Below are positions 1-7,870 of a stretch of 34,209 nt of DNA, piece after piece (the first letter of the stretch is position 1; each line of letters begins with the position of its first letter). A program made the translations under genes and the position numbers. Origin of the DNA: Planctomycetia bacterium TMED53 (GTDB taxonomy: Bacteria > Planctomycetota > UBA8108 > UBA1146); contig NHDG01000024.1 of assembly GCA_002167285.1 (NCBI GenBank), positions 1-34,209 of the forward strand, given 5' to 3'. The notes below the pieces were generated by a model, which was given only the letters and a program-made list of their open reading frames with translations, was not told where the DNA came from and searched no databases.

Positions 1-1
1 A

Positions 2-88
2 GCCGGAGTGGCGGAACTGGCAGACGCGGCGGATTCAAAATCCGCTGACCTTCGGGTCTTGTGGGTTCGAGTCCCACCTCCGGTACCA
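2..88 (+). tRNA. tRNA-Leu, anticodon CAA
   Basis: This is a class II (long variable arm) tRNA. The acceptor strand GCCGGAG (2-8) pairs with CTCCGGT (78-84), with a G-U first pair. The discriminator is A85 and the CCA end (86-88) is encoded. The anticodon stem GCGGA/TCCGC encloses the loop TTCAAAA, so the anticodon is CAA, which reads UUG leucine codons. The T arm carries GGTTCGAGTCC. It is the only plus-strand gene seen, and its promoter lies outside the window. Confidence 0.95.
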
Positions 89-390
89 AGTTCCAAAACC
101 CTCCACAGAGTCAGCCCCGACTAGTGATCTTAAGTAAGCGGCTTTGGACGAGATCCTCCTTACTCGACTCTCAGCCTTAATTTTCGATACAGCGCTCTTT
201 AGACAGCCCTCTTCATATCACTTCGCCCCCCAATAGTCGTCTTGCATAGTGCATTTTGCGAAGTTTCGAGGAGATCCATGATGATTTTATTGCTCTGAAA
301 AGCCCACCTAGACTTCTTCTCCGATAATGTGATTCGCTATTGAAGATGCTGAAGAAGCAATGCCGATGATTCTTGTGATGATCACACACC
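89..390. other. Noncoding stretch between tRNA-Leu and the rpsI terminator
   Basis: I see no credible gene here. It separates the plus-strand tRNA from the convergent minus-strand rplM-rpsI operon. One small perfect inverted repeat, TGTGAT-G-ATCACA (374-386), lies just beyond the rpsI terminator. Its three-base centre does not fit the CRP spacing, and no promoter sits beside it. No U-tract terminator for the tRNA is obvious. Confidence 0.6.
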
Positions 391-423
391 AAAAAAAAGG
401 GCTCGCAATATGCGAGCCCTTTT
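391..423 (-). terminator. Intrinsic terminator of the rplM-rpsI operon
   Basis: A 9-bp perfect stem, GGGCTCGCA (399-407) with TGCGAGCCC (411-419), closes a three-base loop. On the minus strand it is followed by eight T residues (complement of 391-398). It sits 24 bases past the rpsI stop. The plus-strand side has TTTT (420-423), so it may also stop transcription coming from the tRNA side. Confidence 0.9.
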
Positions 424-446
424 GAAATCGATTTTTGATTTGTAAC

Positions 447-845
447 TTAACGCTTGGAGAACTGGAAGGAGCGACGTGCCTTTTTACGCCCAGGCTTCTT
501 TCTTTCGACCATGCGAGAGTCTCGCGTAAGGAAGGTGCCCTTACGTAGAGCGAGTTCGTTCTCCTCATTGAGACGGGCAAGGGCACGAGCAAGACCCATG
601 ACGATAGCCCCCACCTGACCGGTGGTTCCCCCACCTTTGACATTCGCCCAGACGTCGAAAGAGCCCTCGGACTGCACTGCACGCAGAGGCTCAAAGATTC
701 GATCTTGGTCAGGGGAAAGGCGGAAGTAATCGGTATGCTCTTTGCCGTTGATGTTCATCTTTCCGCTTCCTTCGCGGATGCGGACGCGGGCAACGGCCGT
801 CTTACGACGTCCAACTCCCCAGGTGTAGTCATTGGGCTTTGCCAA
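447..845 (-). CDS. rpsI: 30S ribosomal protein S9
   Basis: S9 of the small ribosomal subunit, whose C-terminal tail reaches the P-site tRNA. The 132-residue protein has the usual family length. It shows the N-terminal GRRKTAVARV motif (about 12-21), the glycine-rich KGGGTTGQ segment (about 70-77), and a basic C-terminus with RKKPGRKKARR ending in SKR, the conserved terminal residues. The start codon is TTG at 843-845, supported by an AGGAGA ribosome binding site seven bases upstream and by the expected N-terminus. It follows rplM by 43 bp in the standard rplM-rpsI order and ends just before a strong intrinsic terminator. The TTG start is unusual for a highly expressed ribosomal gene. Confidence 0.97.
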   Translation of the reverse strand: MAKPNDYTWGVGRRKTAVARVRIREGSGKMNINGKEHTDYFRLSPDQDRIFEPLRAVQSEGSFDVWANVKGGGTTGQVGAIVMGLARALARLNEENELALRKGTFLTRDSRMVERKKPGRKKARRSFQFSKR

Positions 846-888
846 CTGATCTCCTTTTGAACCGGTGAATCCCGGTCCTCCTCAAAAT

Positions 889-1350
889 CTACTTTTCAGT
901 AATCCGAATTGTTTCAAAGTGCGGAGCTTGTGCTTCCATATCGTGTTCTGGTCCAGGGAATACTTTCAACTTTGAAAGCATCTTTCTTCCCAGTCGATTT
1001 TTCGGCAGCATTCGACGTACAGCCAATCGCACTACTTCCTCGGGTTTGTTATCAATCATCCACTCCATGGTGTTTGAACGAAGCCCACCCAAGTATCCGG
1101 TATGGTAATGATACAACTTTTTCTCACGCTTAGCGCCGGTGGTTCTCACCTTGCTCGCGTTGGTGACCACCACGTAATCACCCCCATCGACATGGGGAGT
1201 GTAAGTGGGTTTGTTTTTGCCCATGAGAATGTTGGCAATCCCAGTGGCCATGCGTCCGAGGATCTCCTCTGAAGCGTCCACGTGGTACCAGCCACGGACG
1301 ACGTCCTCATTGCGTTGGACGTAGCTCTTCTGAGGGCTGTAATTCTGCAT
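889..1350 (-). CDS. rplM: 50S ribosomal protein L13
   Basis: L13 is an early-assembling protein of the large ribosomal subunit. About 153 residues long from the chosen start, it has the family core: GWYHVDASEEILGRMAT near the N-terminus, PHVDGGDYVVVTNA in the middle, and RMLPKNRLGRKMLSKLKV, the L13 signature, near the C-terminus. I chose the ATG at 1348-1350 because AAGGTG lies six bases upstream and the protein then begins at the normal family position. A GTG 36 bases further upstream (1384-1386) is in frame but has no good ribosome binding site. It is the first gene of the rplM-rpsI operon, with a promoter at 1529-1557 and a leader of roughly 170 nt. Confidence 0.96.
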   Translation of the reverse strand: MQNYSPQKSYVQRNEDVVRGWYHVDASEEILGRMATGIANILMGKNKPTYTPHVDGGDYVVVTNASKVRTTGAKREKKLYHYHTGYLGGLRSNTMEWMIDNKPEEVVRLAVRRMLPKNRLGRKMLSKLKVFPGPEHDMEAQAPHFETIRITEK

Positions 1351-1382
1351 TCTGTTCACCTTGATCCATGCCCCGATTCTGG

Positions 1383-1436
1383 TCACTGTTCGATCACCGC
1401 TTTGATCATCATTTTGATCATCGCTTTAACCGTCAC
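1383..1436 (-). CDS. Possible 17-residue leader peptide upstream of rplM
   Basis: Within the rplM 5' leader, a GTG (1434-1436) opens a short frame encoding MTVKAMIKMMIKAVIEQ and ending in TGA at 1383-1385. The stop overlaps (as GTGA) an in-frame upstream GTG of rplM. The peptide is built from the 12-bp repeat at 1392-1427, giving a repeated amphipathic (A/K)xMIK pattern. There is no strong ribosome binding site. It may be a translated regulatory leader or simply the accidental translation of a repeat, so this is a weak call. Confidence 0.2.
   Translation of the reverse strand: MTVKAMIKMMIKAVIEQ
1392..1427. repeat. Three 12-bp imperfect tandem repeats in the rplM leader
   Basis: The plus strand reads GATCACCGCTTT, GATCATCATTTT, GATCATCGCTTT without interruption. 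The copies differ at two to four positions. The array lies between the predicted transcription start and the rplM start codon, so it would be transcribed into the leader RNA as AAAGCGRUGAUC-type units. The GATCA half-sites could also allow local pairing between copies. Confidence 0.8.
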
Positions 1437-1528
1437 AGATCGGAGCTCGTCTTCGCCTCCGGACTCTGCCGAGAACAGGCCAAACAGCGGCCCGTCTGCA
1501 CCTCCGGGGGCCCGAAGTGCAAGCCCGG

Positions 1529-1557
1529 ATCGTATTTGTATCACTGCGAAGTGTCAA
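1529..1557 (-). promoter_or_regulatory. Sigma70-type promoter for rplM-rpsI
   Basis: On the minus strand a perfect -35 TTGACA (1552-1557) is followed by a 17-base spacer and a -10 TACGAT (1529-1534, five of six consensus bases). The predicted transcription start is near 1521, leaving a leader of about 170 nt before rplM. It lies just beyond the stop of the upstream gene at 1603, so it gives the ribosomal genes their own transcription start. Confidence 0.8.
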
Positions 1558-1602
1558 CGGACATCCGCTATTCAGAGGCGAAATTCCGCCATCAAAGACA
1601 AT

Positions 1603-3990
1603 TTAACCGCCGTCGGGAGGGGTCACCGGAACCCCACCTTGAGTCTCCCCTTGAGCCCCACTTTTTGCCTCATCTGGGGATTCGTCGGGCAGAGTGGCCT
1701 TTTCGACTGTTACGGGCGTTTTCAAGCCCCTTCTACGTGCTTCCTCAAGAGAGCGAAGTAGGCTCACTGAAAGATCCATACCCGCCTCTTCACGCAACGG
1801 TAAGAGATACTCCAAGCGCTCCCTGAGGAGCCCCAGATCCCCACCTCCGGCGGATTCGAGCCACCTCTCGACCGCTTCGTCGTCGAGCCATGGCTGCCTT
1901 GGAAATGGCACGTCTAGCACCCGACTCCAAGCAGATTCGAGGGATTCATCGGGTGATTCACGACGGGTGATATCTCCGGCAACCAGCAAGATCTCACCGG
2001 TCCCCGGAGGGTGCCAAATTTGAACCTCACCCAGCGCTTCCCGGAAGGATTGAAGAATGGCAGCGAACTCGGGAATCCCAATCCGGTATAGCTGAAGCCA
2101 TTGGACGACCACTCCCCCCGTTGCCCTCCGATTTGCGAGCAATTGATGGAAATCAGGGGTGAATAGAGGAGTTGACCATGGCAACCACGGCTCCGAAGGT
2201 TGAATAACGATGGCATCCCACTGACGGTCATCCTGCACCAGATAAGAGCGTGCATCTTCGATCACCAGTTGGGGAGCGCCACGTCCTCTCAAAGCCTCAT
2301 TCTCAACCGGAAAAGCGAGTGCTCCCTGCCGCGACAAAAGAGCCTCTTTCACGGCGGGCTCGATCTCGAGGACGACCATCTCCCCATTCCAGGTAGCGAC
2401 CGCGGAAGCGACGGTGGTTCCACCTCCCAGCCCCACCACCAAAAGCCTTCCCTGTCCAGGTCCAGCCCACGACGGCAACACTCCCAGCAAAACTTCAGTG
2501 GGCATGTCCGCCAAGGTCGGACGCTCGGGGTCGATGGGCACACTGCCTTCAATCCGACCACCAACCCGCAAGTAAGAAGTATTTTGGGCAAAATCCTGCT
2601 CGATCATGACATTGCCGAATTCTCCCGGAAAAACAGCGACCACTTCCCTTTGCTGCCAGGCCGGCAAGGCTTCTCCTCTGGCAATCTCCCCACGATCCCA
2701 TTGGAAAACTCCTGCAGACATCAGTGGTGAGTTCCAAAACTGACTCGCCGCAGCCAACAGCAATCCACCGCAGAGAAAAGCCCCGGCGGTGGTCCCGTGG
2801 CCACTTCTTCGTAAGAAAGGGACTCCTCCTGAAAAGGTCAAAACTCCACAGGCAAGAAAGAGCCCGAGAGAGCCATAAGCGGGAAGCAACCAGATCGCAG
2901 TCAAACCCAACCCGATGACACCACCGATAAGCTGTGCTCCTTGAAGGACTCCCGCACCACGATCGAGACGTCCAGTCTCTCCGTGCTTGAGCATCAGTGC
3001 AGGCACGATGATTCCAACGCAGAAGGATGGCAGGCCGACCACTGCGAGAATCAGTAAACCTTCTCCCCACATTAATCCAGAATCACCCCCTCCACTAAAC
3101 CACTGCACCATGGCAAGGAATAGATAGGGTGAAAAGGAGAGCAACAGCAACGAAAACCCTTGCATGATCAACCAAAGAGCCCAAGCAAATCGGTGCACTC
3201 TATCCATGCCAACCTTTGCGCGAATTCCTGGCATCGCTTGTGCGCCAGCAGCTCCACCCAAAAGGATCGCTGCAGTGGTCAAGCCGAAGATGGTCAAAGT
3301 AGACCCGAAAACCTCCCCTAATGTCCGAATCCAACCCAACTGTAAAGCCATCGTGACGATGCCGATCCAAGTTGCGATAAAGACATCTCGATGATCGACC
3401 GGTTGGTCATTTTCGATCAACTCGGAAGGCTCTCTCTCCAATGAATCAACCCGACGACAACAGGCCACGAGAAGAAGCAGAGCCAAAAAGAATGATCCGA
3501 GGCTTCCCAACTCTGGCAACAAAAGCAAAGGAGTCAGAACAGCCCCGACAGCGCTACCAAGATCTAGTGCGCTCACCCCTCGGGAAGTTCGTTCTTCCGC
3601 CTCTTTCCTCGAAGCGTTGAATGAGGCGGTGATCGCTGCACCTAATGGGATCGCTCCACACAGCAGCGGAAGAGAAAGTAGCAATCTCAATGCAGCGGAG
3701 CTGTGCATGCGACTTCCATCGATCAGCAACGGCAGCAAGTAAACAACCCATAAGCCAGCAGGGATGATTCCTAAAATCGTGATTCTGCACCAATGGGATG
3801 ATTCAGATCTGCGCTCTCGACCCAAAGTCACCAAAATCAAACCTGCTGCTAATCCCACCAGGCCTAAGTTCATCGCAAGGGTCACACCAGATAGGGTGTT
3901 GCCAAAAACCGTTGCCAACTGTCGAGCCACAAGGATTTGGAGCACCATCAGTGCTGCACCAATCATGGCCAAATGATGGGTTGGCTTCAT
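1603..3990 (-). CDS. Fused MFS-like membrane protein and spermidine-synthase-like methyltransferase-fold domain
   Basis: The 795-residue protein has an N-terminal half of about 10-12 hydrophobic segments (residues 5-420) and a C-terminal spermine/spermidine-synthase-fold domain (about 450-700). The nucleotide-binding motif LLVVGLGGGTT lies at 516-526, the acidic strand end EIEP at 542-545 and IEDAR at 577-581. The motif IQPSEPWLPW (596-605) replaces the region where true aminopropyltransferases carry their catalytic aspartate, so spermidine synthesis is doubtful. The last ~80 residues are charged and proline-rich. It overlaps the TMTC-like gene upstream by ATGA and is the last gene of the five-gene block. 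The fold assignment is firm; the substrate and transport role are unknown. Confidence 0.8.
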   Translation of the reverse strand: MKPTHHLAMIGAALMVLQILVARQLATVFGNTLSGVTLAMNLGLVGLAAGLILVTLGRERRSESSHWCRITILGIIPAGLWVVYLLPLLIDGSRMHSSAALRLLLSLPLLCGAIPLGAAITASFNASRKEAEERTSRGVSALDLGSAVGAVLTPLLLLPELGSLGSFFLALLLLVACCRRVDSLEREPSELIENDQPVDHRDVFIATWIGIVTMALQLGWIRTLGEVFGSTLTIFGLTTAAILLGGAAGAQAMPGIRAKVGMDRVHRFAWALWLIMQGFSLLLLSFSPYLFLAMVQWFSGGGDSGLMWGEGLLILAVVGLPSFCVGIIVPALMLKHGETGRLDRGAGVLQGAQLIGGVIGLGLTAIWLLPAYGSLGLFLACGVLTFSGGVPFLRRSGHGTTAGAFLCGGLLLAAASQFWNSPLMSAGVFQWDRGEIARGEALPAWQQREVVAVFPGEFGNVMIEQDFAQNTSYLRVGGRIEGSVPIDPERPTLADMPTEVLLGVLPSWAGPGQGRLLVVGLGGGTTVASAVATWNGEMVVLEIEPAVKEALLSRQGALAFPVENEALRGRGAPQLVIEDARSYLVQDDRQWDAIVIQPSEPWLPWSTPLFTPDFHQLLANRRATGGVVVQWLQLYRIGIPEFAAILQSFREALGEVQIWHPPGTGEILLVAGDITRRESPDESLESAWSRVLDVPFPRQPWLDDEAVERWLESAGGGDLGLLRERLEYLLPLREEAGMDLSVSLLRSLEEARRRGLKTPVTVEKATLPDESPDEAKSGAQGETQGGVPVTPPDGG

Positions 3991-6740
3991 CGATCTCGAT
4001 CCTCTGGTTCGGCGGAGTCGCCCATGTTTTCGATAAACTTCACTCTTTCGCCGATCTGCTGGCGACGTTCATTTGATAATGCTGCATCCTTGAGCAGAGC
4101 TTCACGGTACCATCTCAATGCCCCCTCCACATCCCCAACCTGCTCAGACAATGCCCCGAGTTGTGAATGTAGCGCAGGATGCGTAACACCTTCCCGTTGT
4201 TGCTGTTCCATAAATTCCAAGGCTACGGCTGGACCGCTGAGTCGTCGCAGAACCTCGACAGCCTCAAGGATAAATCGACTGCGATCTGCTACATCCGTTC
4301 GATCCATCAACCGACTGTAGCCCTCCCCAGCACGCTCCCAATCCTTCAATCGCGCATCCAATCTTGCAATACGCAGGATCAGATCGAGTCTGCGTTCTCG
4401 TTCCGCAGGGCCTTCCGCCTCTTTCTCAGCCTCGACGAGAGCTTCTCGAGCTTTTTCATATTCGCCTTCTTCCTGAAGCTTCTCTGCCAACAGAGTCAAG
4501 GTGGCGATTCGCGTTGGATCCGGGAGAGCTTCCGAGTCGCCCTCTTCAATTCGTTGACGAATCAAAATCTGCCGCATCCCTTGAATCGCTTGCGGATTAT
4601 CTGGAGAAACCGCCAAAACCATTTCAAAGTGTTCTCGTGCAGAATCCCTTTCCCCAGTGGACAGCAACAATTCTCCCAATGAGAGATGGGCTGCCAAATG
4701 ACCCGGTTCACCTCTCAGCAATTCCTCAAGAGAGGATCTCGCCTCCACGGCTCTACCCAATTTCAGCAAGCATTCCGCCTGGCGGTATAGGGCACTACTC
4801 GCTCGACCATCGGCGGTCAGAGTACGTTGAGAATCACGGAATGATTGCAGCGCCAACTCGTGATCTTCTGTAGCGAGCTGCAGCATTCCTTGTTGATAAA
4901 AAACACGTGATGGAGCATTGCCGCCGATATCATTGGCTAAATCAAGGGCAGCATTCAAACTATCAGAGCTCTCTTCCGTCGAACCCAATGCCGAAAGTAG
5001 CATCAACGCCTCGAAGCGTTGCTCAGGCAACGCCGACTCCAGATCCAGGAGCCTCCTGGCACACGAAACAGCGGCCTCGTCATCTGATAGTCGAACTTCC
5101 AATTTCATACGCTCAAACCATGGCAATGATTGGTCTGAGACTGGAGTGCCATCGGTATCATTCTCGAGAAGCAACGATCGCCAGTGGGAACGTGCTTCTA
5201 GTAAGGCTTCTTGAGGAGGAAGCGTTGCCAACAAACCCGCACGAATCTGCAAGGCTTGCAGGTACAACCCTTGCTGAAGGGTGTCTCGTTGTATCGGCCC
5301 CAGAATATGAATCGTTTTCTCTAGAGCTTCAGCCGCTTCCCAGACCCATCCTTTATCCCTGGCTGCATCTGCGACCCCAAACCATGCTCGGGCACACTGA
5401 GGCTCAGCCTCAACGGCACTCTTCCAAAGTGGGTACGGTGCTTCCCAATCCCGAAGTCGAGATCGCGTCAGCAGTGCCAAAATAATCAGCAAGACCGGAA
5501 TCAAAATTTGTCGCCAACCGGGATTCGTTCGATCCAATCGGCGCAAACCCAGGACGAGGAGAATCATCGGCGCCAATAAAGGTAGATATAGAAAACGCTC
5601 AGCAAATCGCTCTGGGTGAGGAATGAACTGCAACACCGGGCTAAGTAAAACGAAAAAGAGTGGCCAACCCAACAGTGCCCAAATAGTACGTCGCTGCCAC
5701 CAGCTGTAGAGGCTGATCAAAACCAGAAGCGCCAGTGACAACAAGGAACTCAGAGGCTGAAGCGGACCCTTTGACGGCATAAATGCACCATAAGAGTAAT
5801 CGACGGTGAGTCCCCAAGGTGCGACAACTAAGATCATGTAATCGACGAGGGCACGCCCAGCCGTCCAAAATGTCGCCCAAGCACTTCCACCCCAACGCTC
5901 CGTTCCACCGCCAGGGTTATGCTGCAACAATAACTGAAGCGTCATTCCTAAAACGACAAACCCTACTGGCAGCCATACGGCAAACGCCTGAAGCCCTCGC
6001 TTCAGTGAAATGGATCCCTCACCAGCAATAGGCTTCTCGGAATCGCTGCTTTCATCTTCTTTTGAAGAAACACAACTAAACATCAACATGACCAATGGCA
6101 GAGTCGCTGCCATCTCTTTGGTCGCCATCGCCAGCGCGCCTAGCAGAGCCAAAATCAATCCCCTGAGCCACCCTTTGACGCCTCGAAGCTGACTCAGGGG
6201 CTGGCCGACGATTCCTAAAAGGGCCACCAGATAAAACAGTGTGAATAACACATCTCTACGGCCAGAAACCCATGCAACGGCTTCAGTTTGAACAGGGTGC
6301 ACCAGGAACACACAGGCAACGGCAAGGTGAAGCCCATTTCGACTCCAAGGAAATAACCTTCCAATCAGAGAGGAAAGAACCCATGCCACCAAAACGTGTA
6401 AGAGAAGGTTATGAACATGAAAAGGAATCGGCGCATCGGGATGGGCAGAATCGGAGACTCCCATCACATTGAGTAACAAAACATCGATTCGATAGGAGAA
6501 AAATCGAACCGGTCGGAACCCGGTTCGAACTTCGTCACCTTCACGTGGACCATCACGAAGAATTTCTCCCCATGCTGTCAACTCGGAAGAAAGACCATTC
6601 CAATCTCGCCACAACCAATCGTGCCCAGTCACCAGCCTTTCGTCGTCAAAAACCCATTCACCGTCGAACACCGGTGCGTAAAGCACAGAACCCAATATGA
6701 GAAGAATCAAAAGACGCAGTATTGGTGAATCCCAGTTCAT
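3987..6740 (-). CDS. TMTC-like GT-C membrane protein with C-terminal TPR repeats
   Basis: This 917-residue protein resembles the TMTC/DUF1736 family, whose eukaryotic members transfer mannose from dolichyl-phosphate-mannose to protein serine or threonine. About ten membrane segments occupy residues 7-425. The first periplasmic loop holds the acidic FDDERLV motif (31-37). Family-like stretches follow: FHVHNLLLHVLVAW (107-120), VHPVQTEAVAWVSGRRDVLF (147-166), ATKEMAATLP (206-215) and HPERFAERFLYLP (375-387). From about 440 to the end are TPR-type helical repeats, probably periplasmic. Both ends overlap neighbours by four bases. Sitting beside a DPM-like synthase supports a lipid-linked-sugar-dependent transferase role; acceptor and sugar are unknown. 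Confidence 0.8.
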   Translation of the reverse strand: MNWDSPILRLLILLILGSVLYAPVFDGEWVFDDERLVTGHDWLWRDWNGLSSELTAWGEILRDGPREGDEVRTGFRPVRFFSYRIDVLLLNVMGVSDSAHPDAPIPFHVHNLLLHVLVAWVLSSLIGRLFPWSRNGLHLAVACVFLVHPVQTEAVAWVSGRRDVLFTLFYLVALLGIVGQPLSQLRGVKGWLRGLILALLGALAMATKEMAATLPLVMLMFSCVSSKEDESSDSEKPIAGEGSISLKRGLQAFAVWLPVGFVVLGMTLQLLLQHNPGGGTERWGGSAWATFWTAGRALVDYMILVVAPWGLTVDYSYGAFMPSKGPLQPLSSLLSLALLVLISLYSWWQRRTIWALLGWPLFFVLLSPVLQFIPHPERFAERFLYLPLLAPMILLVLGLRRLDRTNPGWRQILIPVLLIILALLTRSRLRDWEAPYPLWKSAVEAEPQCARAWFGVADAARDKGWVWEAAEALEKTIHILGPIQRDTLQQGLYLQALQIRAGLLATLPPQEALLEARSHWRSLLLENDTDGTPVSDQSLPWFERMKLEVRLSDDEAAVSCARRLLDLESALPEQRFEALMLLSALGSTEESSDSLNAALDLANDIGGNAPSRVFYQQGMLQLATEDHELALQSFRDSQRTLTADGRASSALYRQAECLLKLGRAVEARSSLEELLRGEPGHLAAHLSLGELLLSTGERDSAREHFEMVLAVSPDNPQAIQGMRQILIRQRIEEGDSEALPDPTRIATLTLLAEKLQEEGEYEKAREALVEAEKEAEGPAERERRLDLILRIARLDARLKDWERAGEGYSRLMDRTDVADRSRFILEAVEVLRRLSGPAVALEFMEQQQREGVTHPALHSQLGALSEQVGDVEGALRWYREALLKDAALSNERRQQIGERVKFIENMGDSAEPEDRDR

Positions 6741-7870
6741 GAACTCACCTCCCGAAAGATTTCAGTTAATCGATCGGTATTATTGCAACGGTATTGAATC
6801 GGGATTGAAGAGTTTTCAAGATCCTGACGACACTTCTGGAGAATCTCAGGCTGATTCTCCAAGAGGGCTAGCAGATCACAAATCTCAGACTCTAGATCTG
6901 TTTCAGATTTGGCATTCAGAGGAAACCAACCATTCTCAGCTTCAAACAGATCCGGAATCCCTCCCACTGGAGTTGCTGCCACGGGTAGATTTCGAGATCT
7001 GGCTTCCTGAATCACTAATGGAGTTCCCTCCCCATGACTCGGTAGCAAAAGAAGATCGGCTCGATCCATCGCCTCACGAACGCCCGCAGAATCGACGCTG
7101 CCACGCAAAGTCGGTATATAATCTCTAAATCCGGTCAGTGGGCCCTCACCAATCACCTCAAGGGAGACTGAAACTCCCCTAGCAACGGCTTGCTGAACTC
7201 CCCGAAGTGCCCTGCCATAACCCTTTGACTCGATCCGCTCTCCAACCCACAAGGCTTGCAACCTCGCCTCTTTGCGCCCAATCTTCGCCGGTGCCTGGAA
7301 AACCGAATCGATCCCGACCGGCAAAACCTCGACATCAGAGACTCCATGAAGCGATTTAAGCTCGGAAGCCATTTCAGCACTGGCAGCCATCACTTTGACC
7401 GCAGACTTCAAACCACGGCGTAACAAAAACGAACCAAGAATCCCACGACCGTGCCGATGGACGTCACTTCCATGACACCAAACGACCATCGGACTCTTTT
7501 CTGGATTACAAAAAGGGGCTGCAAGAAATGCCCCTGGCAATCCCCAGTGAACAAGTGTGACCCCATCAAACTGCTCACTCTGCCACTTCTTCAACTCTTT
7601 ACGCCCTGCGAGCATCCAGGAACAGGATTGAACCAATCCGACACCACCCTGCCTTGGTGATTTCCCACCAGACCGGTAACGAAAACGGCGAACCCGCAAA
7701 TTTCCGTCCTGTTCTTCGGTAGGGTCATCAGGATGGACTGCAGGAGCGATGACTTGAGTTTCAAACTCGTGAGCGAGATCAGCATGAAGATCACGAATAA
7801 ATCGAGCTCGCCAGGGCTCAACCTTGCCAGGCCATGAAGCAGAAAAGACTCGTAGCTTCGGAACTGCCAT
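6737..7870 (-). CDS. GT4-family glycosyltransferase
   Basis: A 377-residue GT-B fold glycosyltransferase of family 4. The C-terminal donor-binding half contains ALWVGERIESKGYGRAL (206-222), the EX7E motif in GEGTPLVIQEA (E281 and E289), and PVAATPVGGIPDLFE (296-310). The N-terminal half contains WCHGSDVHRHGRG (131-143), typical of the acceptor-domain loop. No membrane segment is evident, so it likely works at the cytoplasmic face. It begins at ATG in a TAATG overlap with the GT2 gene and overlaps the TMTC-like gene by ATGA, implying coupled translation. The nucleotide-sugar donor and acceptor cannot be read from sequence. Confidence 0.9.
   Translation of the reverse strand: MAVPKLRVFSASWPGKVEPWRARFIRDLHADLAHEFETQVIAPAVHPDDPTEEQDGNLRVRRFRYRSGGKSPRQGGVGLVQSCSWMLAGRKELKKWQSEQFDGVTLVHWGLPGAFLAAPFCNPEKSPMVVWCHGSDVHRHGRGILGSFLLRRGLKSAVKVMAASAEMASELKSLHGVSDVEVLPVGIDSVFQAPAKIGRKEARLQALWVGERIESKGYGRALRGVQQAVARGVSVSLEVIGEGPLTGFRDYIPTLRGSVDSAGVREAMDRADLLLLPSHGEGTPLVIQEARSRNLPVAATPVGGIPDLFEAENGWFPLNAKSETDLESEICDLLALLENQPEILQKCRQDLENSSIPIQYRCNNTDRLTEIFREVSS

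Noticed and set aside
374-386. TGTGAT-G-ATCACA palindrome as a CRP/FNR-type operator
   Set aside because: CRP-type sites need a six-base centre and a nearby promoter; neither is present here.
308-694. 128-codon minus-strand frame overlapping rpsI
   Set aside because: It shadows rpsI in another frame, and the product has no family-like pattern.
1384-1386. Upstream in-frame GTG as the rplM start
   Set aside because: No ribosome binding site; the ATG at 1350 has AAGGTG at good spacing and gives the normal L13 N-terminus.
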